DNA of 64,000 nt from NCBI RefSeq assembly GCF_002843305.1, contig NZ_PGSG01000088.1, forward strand, positions 1 through 64,000, read 5' to 3'. Below, piece after piece: positions 1 to 7,556 of this stretch; position 1 is the first letter of the stretch, and each line of letters starts with the position of its first letter. A program made the position numbers and the translations under genes. The notes under the pieces are model-generated. The model was not told the origin of the DNA. It did no database searches and saw nothing but the letters and a program-made list of their open reading frames with translations. Source of the DNA: Streptomyces barkulensis. GTDB taxonomy: Bacteria; Actinomycetota; Actinomycetes; Streptomycetales; Streptomycetaceae.

Positions 1-473
1 CTGCCGAGGTCTACGCCCGCATCACCGACCGCAGGCGTGACCACCTGCACAAGCTCACCACTCGGCTCGTTCGTGAAAACCAAACGATCGTGATCGAGGA
101 CCTCACCGTCCGGAACATGGTGAAGAACCGGAGCCTGGCCCGCGCCATCAGCGACGCGGCCTGGTCGGAATTCCGGAGCATGCTGGAGTACAAGGCCCAG
201 TGGTACGGCCGCGAGGTGATCGCGATCGACCGATGGTTCCCCTCCTCCAGGCTGTGCTCGACCTGCGGCACCTTGCAGGACAAGATGCCGCTGAACGTCC
301 GCACCTGGACGTGCGACTGCGGGACGGCCCACGACCGGGACGTGAACGCGGCGAAGAACATCCTGGCCGTCGGGCTGACGGCGTCTGTCTGTGGAGCTGG
401 TGTAAGACCTCAACGGAGTACTCCGGGCGGGCAGTCGGCGATGAAGCAGAAAACCCCACGGCGCGAGCCGTAG
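1..473 (+). CDS. tnpB: TnpB-family RNA-guided nuclease, C-terminal part
   Basis: This is the C-terminal part of TnpB (OrfB) of IS200/IS605-type elements; the reading frame is already open at base 3, so the start lies before the window. TnpB proteins are RuvC-fold nucleases guided by an RNA made from the element's own 3' end, and are the ancestors of Cas12. Visible in order are the RuvC-II glutamate in VIEDL (about 90-104), a zinc ribbon with two cysteine pairs (CSTC near 255, CDC near 312), and the RuvC-III aspartate in HDRDVNAAKNIL (about 331-366). The frame ends at TAG 471-473, five bases before the right-end hairpin. What is visible looks intact; the RuvC-I aspartate is outside the window, so activity cannot be judged. 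Confidence 0.9.
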   Translation, partial: AEVYARITDRRRDHLHKLTTRLVRENQTIVIEDLTVRNMVKNRSLARAISDAAWSEFRSMLEYKAQWYGREVIAIDRWFPSSRLCSTCGTLQDKMPLNVRTWTCDCGTAHDRDVNAAKNILAVGLTASVCGAGVRPQRSTPGGQSAMKQKTPRREP

Positions 474-507
474 GAATCCCCCTCCTTCAGGAGGGGGAGG
501 AAGTCAA
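360..507 (+). ncRNA. candidate omega RNA (reRNA) of the TnpB element
   Basis: In characterised IS200/IS605 elements the guide RNA of TnpB is transcribed from the 3' end of tnpB through the right end, with the guide lying just beyond the element. Here the low-complexity end of tnpB plus the hairpin at 478-497 occupy that place, so the guide would correspond to host sequence just after about 507. This is inferred from position only; the 5' boundary is a guess. Confidence 0.35.
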
Positions 508-579
508 GGCCGGACCGTAGCCGTTCCCACCGACAGTGCGGCCGGGCCGGGCCGGGCCGGGAGCGGGCGGCGGGGCGGT

Positions 580-1542
580 TCAAGGCACGGAGGGGCCGCC
601 CAGGTAGGTGGTGCCGTCGGTGTCGTAGGGCCAGGCGTTGGCGACACAGCCCTTGAGCCCCTTGATCTGCTGCATCATCGCGGGCGCGGGCCGCCCGGGG
701 CCCGGGCAGGTCTCGTGGCCGTGGCCGATGCGGTGGCCGACCTCGTGGTTGACGATCAGCGCCCGGTACTCGGTGACGGGACCGGCGAACTGCGGCGAAC
801 CCAGCACCCAGCGCTTGAGGTTGACCACCACGGTGGGGCCGACGGCGCAGTTCAGCTCGCCGCGGGTGTTGAGCCCGGCGGCTCCGCAGATGGCGTCGGC
901 GGTGCCGGGGGTGGCGATCTTGACGGTGAAGTCGGCGGGCCCGTCGGCCACCAGGCGGAAGCCGTTGACACCGTCGTTCGTCCAGCCGCGCGGATGGGCG
1001 AGGATCGCGGCGACCTCCTGCGCGGCCTGCCGGGCGGAGAGCTCGATGCCGTCCTCCACCTGCACCCGGTAGGTGCGGATGGTGCCCTGGCCGACGGCCT
1101 CGCCGGATGCCTGCGCGGTGGTGAAGGTGCCCGGCCCGGTGGCGGGGACCGGAATCGCAGACGGCTCGGTCGGCTCCTGCGTGGAGGGGGACGGCGAGGG
1201 GGACGGCGACGCGGAGGCCGAGGCGGAGGCGGAGGAGGAGGGGGAGGGTGGCACGAACACCGCCTCCTCCGAGGCCCTCAGCTCGTCCGGATCCTGCGGC
1301 GTGGCCATGGTCCGGGATTCCGCGGAGTCCTGCTGGGCGACGAGTAATCCGCCGAGGGCGAAGGCCCCGACGGTCGCCATGGAGGCCAGCACCCGTATGT
1401 GCGGGCGCCTTTGACGGCGGCCGCCCCGGCGGACCCGCCTGCCCCGTCCCTCCTGGCGGACGGCACCGCGGTGAGCGGTACCCCGGCGGGCGGCACCGCG
1501 GCGAGCGGTGCCGGTGCGCCGGTCGTTGCGGCGGCGGCTCAA
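580..1542 (-). CDS. DUF3152 protein with metzincin-type zinc motif
   Basis: This 320-residue protein is predicted to be membrane-anchored or secreted. A strongly basic N-terminus (1-50) precedes one hydrophobic segment (about 52-69), then a Ser/Pro-rich linker with SAS and SPS repeats (about 100-120), and a C-terminal DUF3152 domain. That domain carries HEVGHRIGHGH (266-276), which matches the metzincin zinc-binding pattern HExxHxxGxxH, so an extracellular zinc peptidase is a fair inference; no substrate is known to me. The start is a TTG preceded by a good Shine-Dalgarno stretch (GGGGGGAG) eight bases upstream. It stands alone, 180 bases downstream of a sulfotransferase gene on the same strand. 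Confidence 0.8.
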   Translation of the reverse strand: MSRRRNDRRTGTARRGAARRGTAHRGAVRQEGRGRRVRRGGRRQRRPHIRVLASMATVGAFALGGLLVAQQDSAESRTMATPQDPDELRASEEAVFVPPSPSSSASASASASPSPSPSPSTQEPTEPSAIPVPATGPGTFTTAQASGEAVGQGTIRTYRVQVEDGIELSARQAAQEVAAILAHPRGWTNDGVNGFRLVADGPADFTVKIATPGTADAICGAAGLNTRGELNCAVGPTVVVNLKRWVLGSPQFAGPVTEYRALIVNHEVGHRIGHGHETCPGPGRPAPAMMQQIKGLKGCVANAWPYDTDGTTYLGGPSVP

Positions 1543-1725
1543 GATGCACTCCCCCCGTGGTTCGGCGTGCGCGAACGTGCCGAACGCGCGGTCTGCGACT
1601 CGTGGGGGGGCGGTCGAAGATCACCGTAACACCGCCGTACGACAGACCGGTGGTGGGACCAACGACCGCCGCTCCCGGGGCGGGCCCCGCGGCGCACTCC
1701 GCGCCGGTCCGCGCCGCCCCCGGTG

Positions 1726-2757
1726 TCACACCGCGGCGAGCGCCCGCTCCCCCGGCTCGCAGGCCTCCCGCAGCGTCTCCAGCTCGTCCGGCGGCAACCG
1801 CAGCGAGGCCCCCCGCCTGCCCGCGTCGAGCATCGACCGGCCCGCCGCCAGCCACTCCCCGTCGGGCGCCACACCGGCGAACCCGGCCAGCCGCGACAGC
1901 TCCCGCTCCGGCGCGTCCAGCAGCTCCTCGTACGACAGGCTCGTCCGGGCCGCCTCCGGCACCTGGTCCAGATGCTCCAGGCACTCGGTCACCAGCCGCG
2001 ACCACAGCTCCCCGAACCGGGCCACCGGCACCACCCGGTCGAACACCAGCCGGGGGTCGAACGGATCCCTCAGGAGCCCCGCCAGGTCCGGCGGGAGCTC
2101 GCGGGCGTGCTCGGGCGTCAGCTCGTCGCCGAACTCCAGGCCCAGCAGCGCGTACATCTCCTCCAGCATCGCGATCATCCGGAAGCCGGTGTGCCGGCTC
2201 ATCGACAGCGCGCAGTCGGGGCCGCCGCGGTGGAGGTGGACGAACCTCGCCTCCGGGAAGCCCGCCCGCAGCCGGGGCACCCACCGCACCGAGAAACCCG
2301 AACGCTCCACCACCGCCCGCCGCCCGAACCGGGCGCACAGCAGCCCGAACAGCTCCCGGTACTGCTCCTCGACCGGGCGGCGCGGCCAGGCGCGGACCTG
2401 CGGGGCGAGCTCGTCCAGCAGGCCGTCGGGGTCGTCGGTGAGGTGCGGCAGCACCATCATGGACAGCCGGGGGATGCCGGTGGTGTCGGCCGAGAAGCGC
2501 CCGGGACGGCGCGGGTAGAGGAACTCCGGAATGGGCGCGCCGCTGCGGACCATCCTGTCGAACGTCGGGTTGGGCTCGGCCAGCAGACGCCAGAACTCCG
2601 TTCCCTCCAGGGTCCCTTCGGGCATCCCCTCGGATCCGACCGAGGCCAGCAGTTCGTTGAGGCTGAGGACGTCCCGGTGCAGGTTCAGCACGCGCGACAG
2701 CGCGGTCGAACCGCTCCGCCCCGTGCCCACCACGAACGTCAGCGGCTGTTCGGTCAC
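1726..2757 (-). CDS. sulfotransferase-family protein
   Basis: A 343-residue protein of the PAPS-dependent sulfotransferase superfamily. The N-terminal GTGRSGSTALSRVL (about 9-22) is the 5'-phosphosulfate-binding loop, followed by the usual short helix and NEL segment. A later Arg/Ser region (SMSRHTGFRM) fits the 3'-phosphate-binding site. The acceptor is not predictable; such genes modify small molecules or sugars. I chose the GTG at 2757 because GGAGGAG lies six bases upstream and the P-loop follows at once; a longer reading from 3291 would overlap the divergent regulator gene. No biosynthetic genes adjoin it. Confidence 0.8.
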   Translation of the reverse strand: MTEQPLTFVVGTGRSGSTALSRVLNLHRDVLSLNELLASVGSEGMPEGTLEGTEFWRLLAEPNPTFDRMVRSGAPIPEFLYPRRPGRFSADTTGIPRLSMMVLPHLTDDPDGLLDELAPQVRAWPRRPVEEQYRELFGLLCARFGRRAVVERSGFSVRWVPRLRAGFPEARFVHLHRGGPDCALSMSRHTGFRMIAMLEEMYALLGLEFGDELTPEHARELPPDLAGLLRDPFDPRLVFDRVVPVARFGELWSRLVTECLEHLDQVPEAARTSLSYEELLDAPERELSRLAGFAGVAPDGEWLAAGRSMLDAGRRGASLRLPPDELETLREACEPGERALAAV

Positions 2758-3018
2758 GCCCCACTCCTCCGTACCGTCTCCGTGGGCGCGGGCCGCCGAC
2801 GCGGCCGCGCTCCCCGTCCACGGCAGCGTATGGATCCCGGCCGATGTCGCGACAGGGTGACTTCCGGCCAGGGCGGCCGGCGTTTCCCGGTGGTTTCGGG
2901 CTGGGCCGAAAGGACTTCGTACGCCGGTGCGCCCGCCGCACACTGGCGGCAGGTACGGCACGGGGGCGGCGCGGACGGACGCGGCCCGGGGGAGACGTAC
3001 CGAGGGGGAGGACGCCGG

Positions 3019-4047
3019 ATGTCCGGGATATCCGAACTGAGGCTGGGACCGATCGATGCGCTTGTGCCCCGGGTGGTGCCCCACCCGGGGGCCACGCTGC
3101 TCTCCCTGGTCGCCGACGCTCTGGGCGGACGCGACCACGGTGTCCGTCCGCACGCGCGGCGGCTCGTCCGTGCGGCGGCGCCGCAGGGGGCCGCGGATGT
3201 GCTGCGCCCCCTCTTCGCTCCGGGGGTCTCCGTCATCCCCGACTGCATCACCCCGACGGCCACCATGTCCCGGGAGGAGTGTGCCCACCATCTGGAACAG
3301 ATCGAGGAGGTGTCGGCGGACACCCTGCTGGCCGAGATCGAGGGCGAGTTCGGCGGTGACGTGCCTGCCCGGTGGCGCCCGGTGGTGCGCCGGCCGAAGA
3401 TGTGGAAGGACGCCTACGCACGGCTGATGCGGAGCGTGTGGAACGAGATCGCCCCGGTGTGGCGCGCGGCCGGCCGGCTGGTCGAGAGGGAGGCCGAGCG
3501 TGTCGGGGCCGCGACGGTCGGCGGTTCCCTGGACTGCGTCCTGGCCGGTCTCGGCCCCCGCCTCCGGTTACGGGGAACGACCCTGCGCCTGCCCGGCCGG
3601 CAGGGGGAGACGTCCGAGCTGGGCGGGCGGCGACTCATCCTGGTACCGGTCGTCTCCGGCGGCGGCGCCTCGCTCTTCTCCTTCGACCTGTCCGACGCCG
3701 TGTGGATCGGGTATCCGGTGCCCGGGCTCGGCGGCTTGTGGGGGAACGACGAGCCGCGGGACCGGTCCTCCGCTCCCCTGAGCCTGCTGTTGGGCGAGGC
3801 CCGCGCCGCTGTGCTGCACGCCCTTTCCGCTCAGCTGACCTCGGGAGAGATCGCCGAACGCCTCCACTACGCGCCCGCCACCGTCACCTACCACTGCACC
3901 CGTCTGGAGGCGGCCGGATTGCTGGAGCGCCTGCGCTGCGGGCAGCACGTGCTGGTCCGCCGCACCGATCGGGGCGAGGAACTGATGAACGTACTGGGCG
4001 GGACGGGCCGGGGGGAGGGCGTCGGCCGGAGGCCCAGTCACCGGTGA
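3019..4047 (+). CDS. winged-helix (ArsR-like) transcriptional regulator, TTA-containing
   Basis: A 342-residue protein with a large N-terminal domain of the type found in actinomycete DUF5937-like regulators (about 1-235) and a C-terminal winged helix (about 255-330: ARAAVLHALSAQLTSGEIAE, then a recognition helix ATVTYHCTRLEAAGLLE). The domain plan equals that of the convergent gene at 4124-5116, so the two are paralogues facing each other. Codon 3568-3570 is TTA (Leu), the only in-frame TTA I noticed in this window; in Streptomyces such codons need the developmentally controlled bldA tRNA. The ATG at 3019 has GAGGACGCCGG upstream. It starts 262 bases from the divergent sulfotransferase gene. 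Target genes are unknown. Confidence 0.75.
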   Translation: MSGISELRLGPIDALVPRVVPHPGATLLSLVADALGGRDHGVRPHARRLVRAAAPQGAADVLRPLFAPGVSVIPDCITPTATMSREECAHHLEQIEEVSADTLLAEIEGEFGGDVPARWRPVVRRPKMWKDAYARLMRSVWNEIAPVWRAAGRLVEREAERVGAATVGGSLDCVLAGLGPRLRLRGTTLRLPGRQGETSELGGRRLILVPVVSGGGASLFSFDLSDAVWIGYPVPGLGGLWGNDEPRDRSSAPLSLLLGEARAAVLHALSAQLTSGEIAERLHYAPATVTYHCTRLEAAGLLERLRCGQHVLVRRTDRGEELMNVLGGTGRGEGVGRRPSHR

Positions 4048-4123
4048 GGCCGAACACCGCCGTCCACCGGGCCCTCGGTGACGAACGCGGTGGCCGCTTT
4101 CGGGACCGGCGGCCGGGCCCGGC

Positions 4124-5116
4124 TCACGTGGTGTCCAGCAGGGTTCGTCCGGTGGGCGTCATGGTGTGGAGGGCCGCCTTGCGGTGGCGGATGGTGGTGA
4201 TGAGCCCGGCCCGTCTCAGGACCGTCGCGTGTTCGCTGGCGCTGGAGACCGATATGCCCACCGCCGCGGAGAGCTCGGTCGTGGTGCAGCCGGCCCTGCC
4301 CGCGACGGCGAGCAGGACGGCGGCGCGGGTCCGTCCCAGGAGCTGTGCCAGCGTCGCCGGGGACCCTGCGGCCCCCGTGCCCGGCCGGACGACGTCGGGG
4401 CTCCGGGAACCGGACGACGCGGGGTAGAACAGCATCGGCTGCGGCTCGGCGTCCGGGACGATCAGCGGGGCGTCGGATCCGAAGAAGGACGGCGCGAGAA
4501 GGAGCCCCCGCCCCTCCAGCTTCAGGTCGGCGTCCAGGCCCGAGGCCATGTTCACCGTCAGCACGGGGGACTCCCAGCGGATCCGTCGCGGGTGGAGCCG
4601 AGTCAGTACCTCCTCCATCCCGCCGTGCAGGAGGGCTCTGACCCGCAAACCCCTGTCGGCCTCGATCCGGGCCTCCACCTGGGGCCGGTACGGTGCCAGC
4701 AGCACGTCGTGGGCCGTGGACAGGCTGTCCACGAGCCGTCGCAGCACCGAGGGGTCCTCGCCGAGCAGGCGGGACCACCGCGGAACGGGCTGCCGCGCGG
4801 CGATGTGCTCCATCTGGTCCCGCAGCAGACGCCGGGGGGTCGCACGCATCCGGTCCAGGAGTTCCCGGGGCTCGCCTTCCGCGGCCGGGGCCAGGAAGTC
4901 CGGCACCCAGCCGTGGGACGGCGTCATCTCGAACGCCATCCGCGCCGTGGCCGGCAGGCGGGAGAGGACATCGTGCCGCCAGGCGTCGAAGCGTGTGGAC
5001 GGGGTCCTGTCCCTCAGAACCCGCATGGCGATGCTCAGTTCCTGGAGCGGGTGGACCGAGGACGCCGACCGGGTCCTGGCCAGATCTGCGAACGTGAAGT
5101 GGATCCGAAGGGCCAT
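4124..5116 (-). CDS. winged-helix (ArsR-like) transcriptional regulator, DUF5937 type
   Basis: A 330-residue regulator. The N-terminal portion beginning ALRIHFTFADLARTR is typical of DUF5937-type actinomycete regulators, and the C-terminal winged helix (about 250-325) shows LLGRTRAAVLLAVAG, TTELSAAVGISVSSASEHATV and RRAGLITTIR. Its 3' end converges with the related regulator at 3019-4047, 76 bases apart. The ATG at 5116 has GGGGGAG six bases upstream. Directly above that Shine-Dalgarno sequence lie six tandem 14-bp repeats (5131-5214), so transcription or translation of this gene is the likely target of that array. Ligand and regulon are not predictable from sequence. Confidence 0.8.
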   Translation of the reverse strand: MALRIHFTFADLARTRSASSVHPLQELSIAMRVLRDRTPSTRFDAWRHDVLSRLPATARMAFEMTPSHGWVPDFLAPAAEGEPRELLDRMRATPRRLLRDQMEHIAARQPVPRWSRLLGEDPSVLRRLVDSLSTAHDVLLAPYRPQVEARIEADRGLRVRALLHGGMEEVLTRLHPRRIRWESPVLTVNMASGLDADLKLEGRGLLLAPSFFGSDAPLIVPDAEPQPMLFYPASSGSRSPDVVRPGTGAAGSPATLAQLLGRTRAAVLLAVAGRAGCTTTELSAAVGISVSSASEHATVLRRAGLITTIRHRKAALHTMTPTGRTLLDTT

Positions 5117-5130
5117 GGCGACTCCCCCGC

Positions 5131-5214
5131 CGTCTCGTCTCCGCCGTCTCGTTCCCGCCGTCTCGTTCCCGCAGTCGCGTCCCCGCAGTCGCGTCCCCGC
5201 AGTCGCGTCCCCGC
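5131..5214. repeat. six tandem 14-bp repeats upstream of the DUF5937-type regulator
   Basis: Units are contiguous: 5131-5144 CGTCTCGTCTCCGC, 5145-5158 and 5159-5172 CGTCTCGTTCCCGC, then 5173-5186, 5187-5200 and 5201-5214 AGTCGCGTCCCCGC. They fall into a triplet of one type and a triplet of another, suggesting two rounds of expansion. The array ends 14 bases from the start codon of the regulator on the minus strand, just upstream of its Shine-Dalgarno sequence. Confidence 0.9.
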
Positions 5215-5586
5215 GGCACCGGTGTCCTTCTGTGCGGGCTCGGAAACCCTGTGTGACCTCCCCGTCTTCCTACAACCACTCCCCACAGCCTTTCCACGAG
5301 TGCCGGAAAGCGGAGTTTCAGGGTGAAACAGAAGGTTTCACCCCCCTCCGGGAGGTCTCGGCGGAGCCCTCACGGGGAGAGGGGGGCACCCGGGACGACA
5401 GGTCCGGGCGCTTTTCGAGAAACGTGGAACTGCTTGTCCGTGCCGGGCGCCGACGGCCAGTCTCGATGTGGCCGGGCGGTGCTCACGACAGCGTCCCGAG
5501 CCGGCTCCGGCTCTGCCGGGGGAGCGAACACGCCCGAGGACGGCGGTTCGCGCAGACAGCCGATCGACGACAACCGGAGGATTCTC
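5215..5586. other. intergenic region upstream of the lectin gene
   Basis: About 370 bases between the 14-mer array and the lectin start, shared by divergent genes. I see no convincing open frame or strong hairpin. It contains a short repeat (GGTTTCACCCCC region near 5335) and relatively AT-richer patches around 5265-5340 (for example TCCTACAACCACTCCCC and GGTGAAACAGAAGG), where promoters for one or both genes probably lie. Confidence 0.4.
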
Positions 5587-6087
5587 ATGAGGACTCGCCG
5601 TGCCGCCAGACTGGCCGGAGTGGTCTTGGGAGGGGTGTCCCTCGTCGCCACCGCCACCACGGCGGCCCACGCGACCGCAGGGCAGACCGGCGCCCCGGAG
5701 CGGTCCGGGCAGATGATCGCGGCCGACGTGATCAACACCCTCAAGAACCAGGGGACCGGGCGGTGCCTGGACGACAGCAACTCGTACGGGCTGCGCACCT
5801 ACGCCTGCAACGGTTCCGACTACCAGAAGTGGCGCGTCCGTGTCTGGGATGACGGGACGCGCCGGTTCCAGAACGTGCTGACCGGCCGCTGCCTGTCCTA
5901 CAGCGGCGCCGGTCTGAAGACCTACAGCTGCAACACCTCGAAGTACCAGAGCTGGTGGATCAAGCGCTGGAACGACGGCACCATCCGGCTCCGGAACCAG
6001 TGGAGCGGGAAGTGCCTGCAGGACTCCTTCTTCGGCGGGCTGTCCGTCGCCACCTGCAGCACCTCCAAGTACCAGAGCTGGTACTGA
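5587..6087 (+). CDS. secreted ricin B-type (beta-trefoil) lectin-domain protein
   Basis: A 166-residue protein made of a Sec signal peptide (about 1-30, RRAARLAG then a hydrophobic core and AHA-type cleavage site) and a single beta-trefoil carbohydrate-binding domain (about 45-166). The three trefoil repeats each carry the ricin-type aromatic motif: DYQKWRV, KYQSWWI and KYQSWY, preceded by GRCL, GRCL and GKCL, with Cys pairs typical of the fold. No catalytic domain is attached, so it is a free-standing secreted lectin. The ATG at 5587 has GGAGG six bases upstream. A strong hairpin terminator follows at 6096. Confidence 0.88.
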   Translation: MRTRRAARLAGVVLGGVSLVATATTAAHATAGQTGAPERSGQMIAADVINTLKNQGTGRCLDDSNSYGLRTYACNGSDYQKWRVRVWDDGTRRFQNVLTGRCLSYSGAGLKTYSCNTSKYQSWWIKRWNDGTIRLRNQWSGKCLQDSFFGGLSVATCSTSKYQSWY

Positions 6088-6095
6088 TCCGGACC

Positions 6096-6125
6096 GCGGT
6101 CCCGGTGCGGGGGCACCGGGACCGC
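6096..6125 (+). terminator. hairpin terminator after the lectin gene
   Basis: A perfect 13-bp stem (6096-6108 with 6113-6125) with loop GGGG begins nine bases after the lectin stop codon. There is no U tract, as is common for Streptomyces terminators. Confidence 0.75.
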
Positions 6126-6324
6126 CCGGCGGGCTCCCGGAGGGCGAGTGGCCTCCCGGGGACGGCGCCCCGGCCGTGAACGGCTCTGGCCGGGGCGCAC
6201 CTCCTTCCCGCTCCTGCCCACCGGGGGCCGGGGCAGGGCGCGACGGTGCCGGGGCGGAGGCGGTGGACGCCGCCGTCGGGTACGCGCCGGCCGCCGTTCT
6301 CCGCGGCCCGTACGGCCGGAGCCG

Positions 6325-6549
6325 TCAGGCGGGCGGCGGCAGCGGCCGTCCCTCGACGGCCGCGCGGATGTGCTCCGGGGTGAGGGCGTCGCCGCCGTGC
6401 TCGGCGGCGAAGGCCGTGACACGGCCCAGCGGCGAGTCCGGGTGCGGAGGTTCCTCACTGATCACCGTGCCGGTGACGATCTCGGCGAAGCGCATGCCGA
6501 CGGTCACGGGGTCCTGTTCCAGGGGGTCTTCCTGACGGTGTGTGCTCAT
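6325..6549 (-). CDS. small acidic hypothetical protein
   Basis: A 74-residue soluble acidic protein (THRQEDPLEQDPVTVGMRF, then AEHGGDALTPEHIRAAVEG). I do not recognise a family or function. Third codon positions are almost all G or C, supporting coding. No clear Shine-Dalgarno sequence precedes the ATG at 6549; instead TAGGCT ends six bases before it (6556-6561), which would give a leaderless transcript. It is divergent from the small membrane protein at 6651. Confidence 0.6.
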   Translation of the reverse strand: MSTHRQEDPLEQDPVTVGMRFAEIVTGTVISEEPPHPDSPLGRVTAFAAEHGGDALTPEHIRAAVEGRPLPPPA

Positions 6550-6650
6550 GCCCGGAGCCTAGGCCCGGCCTGTGACAGCGAAGCGGCGGCGACCTGCGCG
6601 GGCCGCCCAACCGCTCGCCGGGGAGGGCGGACGGATGGGAGAGTGTCGCC

Positions 6651-6869
6651 ATGGTGAAGAGAGACGGCAACGGCGGCGGAAACGGGCCGGGGAACGGCGA
6701 TGTCGCGGTGGGCATCTCCGTCGGGACGGCGATCGGGGTCGCCCTGGGCCTGACGGTGTTCGACAACATCGCCCTCGGGATCGGTGTGGGCATGGCACTG
6801 GGCATCGCCCTCGGGTCGGCCCGGCGCAGCCGCCGGGAGCCTCCCGGCGGCTCCCGGGGCGAGCGCTAG
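6651..6869 (+). CDS. small glycine-zipper-like membrane protein
   Basis: A 72-residue protein: a polar Gly/Asn-rich N-terminus (1-16), a hydrophobic stretch (about 18-54) long enough for one long or two short membrane helices with GxxxG-type spacing (VAVGISVGTAIGVALG, IGVGMALGIALG), and a basic C-terminal tail. That layout suggests a small cytoplasmic-membrane protein; its function is unknown to me. The start is supported by GGGAGAG upstream. No operon partner is evident. Confidence 0.6.
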   Translation: MVKRDGNGGGNGPGNGDVAVGISVGTAIGVALGLTVFDNIALGIGVGMALGIALGSARRSRREPPGGSRGER

Positions 6870-6897
6870 CACCTCCCCGCGGTGACGGCGGGTCCGG

Positions 6898-7140
6898 TCA
6901 CGGCAGGGCGCGGCGGCTGCGGGCGTTGGCGGCGGCGAGGCGGGCCCTGAGCTGCTCGTGCGCGGTGAGCGGCCGGACGTCGTCCGGCTTCGCGTCCCAC
7001 TCCCGTCCGCCGCCGAGCGGGCGCAGCCACACCCGCCCGGGGCGGACGTCCATCACGTCGCCGACCCGCCCGTCCCGCAGGTCCCGTGCCACCGAACCGA
7101 CCGTGATCGCGGGCAGTTCCTCCCGCCTGTCCACGCTCAC
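6898..7140 (-). CDS. small conserved hypothetical protein
   Basis: An 80-residue protein with a compact beta-rich middle (ITVGSVARDLRDGRVGDVMD, then RPGRVWLRPLGGGREW) and a helical C-terminal tail. The core resembles short proteins recorded only as hypothetical in Streptomyces; I assign no function. I chose the GTG at 7140 because GGGAGG lies four to five bases upstream, and because it overlaps the stop of the possible frame at 7137-7400 by four bases (GTGA). Confidence 0.55.
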   Translation of the reverse strand: MSVDRREELPAITVGSVARDLRDGRVGDVMDVRPGRVWLRPLGGGREWDAKPDDVRPLTAHEQLRARLAAANARSRRALP

Positions 7141-7400
7141 CGCGCCTCCCGCGCCCGCGGCGCCGCCACGGCCCCTTCCGGCGGTCCGTCCGGTGGCACG
7201 GTCGGCCCGAAGTCCGTTGCGCATGAGGCATGTACGGGTGCCGGCGACCACCGGGACCTCCTGCCGCCGAGGCCCGGAGGGGCCTCGGCCGCCGGGCCCG
7301 TGGTCGCGTCCGCGCCCGCGTCCGCTGCGGCGCGGGCGCGACCACGGGCGTCCTTGCCGTCGGCGAAGGCCGCCGAGAAGTACTGAGTTCGGGATTCCAT
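7137..7400 (-). CDS. possible small hypothetical protein, weakly supported
   Basis: An open frame of 87 codons that starts MESRTQYFSAAFADG and becomes Ala/Pro-rich. In its favour: the stop overlaps the GTG start of the next gene by four bases (GTGA), a frequent arrangement in this genome, and a CGGAG stretch precedes the ATG. Against it: low complexity, no family recognised, and a long inverted repeat (7296-7349) inside it. It may be merely the leader region of the gene at 6898-7140. Confidence 0.3.
   Translation of the reverse strand: MESRTQYFSAAFADGKDARGRARAAADAGADATTGPAAEAPPGLGGRRSRWSPAPVHASCATDFGPTVPPDGPPEGAVAAPRAREAR
7296..7349. repeat. long GC-rich inverted repeat
   Basis: Arms 7296-7308 and 7337-7349 are perfect 13-bp inverse copies (GCCCGTGGTCGCG), and much of the 28-base interior can pair as well. 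As RNA it would form a long stable hairpin. It lies inside the weak frame at 7137-7400, so it could be a transcript-level element rather than coding sequence. Confidence 0.7.
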
Positions 7401-7556
7401 CGCGCTCCGTGATCCGTCCATGCCCTCTGACGGGCGACTATCACTTTCTGTATCCAGATAGTCGCTGCCTGACGCCGGTGGCGGTGGATTTTTCACCGTG
7501 ACCCCACATGCGCGTCGGGAAGAAGAACGGACGGTGACGGCGGAGCGCGCCGCGGC

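Larger units (their letters stand above)
1..507 (+). mobile_element. 3' portion of an IS200/IS605-type insertion sequence
   Basis: The element contains the end of tnpB and its right end. A perfect 8-bp hairpin (478-485 with 490-497, loop TTCA) is followed by GGAAGTCAA at 499-507, the arrangement seen at right ends of this family, which lack terminal inverted repeats and are moved by a Y1 transposase recognising subterminal hairpins. The left end, and any tnpA, lie outside the window. The exact end at about 507 is inferred from family resemblance. Confidence 0.7.

Noticed and set aside
541..570. GGGCC repeat after the IS element
   Set aside because: A short simple repeat of GGGCC in a GC-rich spacer; nothing suggests a function.
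1248..2441. Long plus-strand open frame opposite the sulfotransferase gene
   Set aside because: Pro/Ala/Arg-only composition and no family resemblance; an antisense shadow of the gene on the minus strand.
410..2941. Very long minus-strand open frame
   Set aside because: It is an Arg/Pro/Gly-rich shadow covering the DUF3152 and sulfotransferase genes in another frame; the real genes explain the coding signal.
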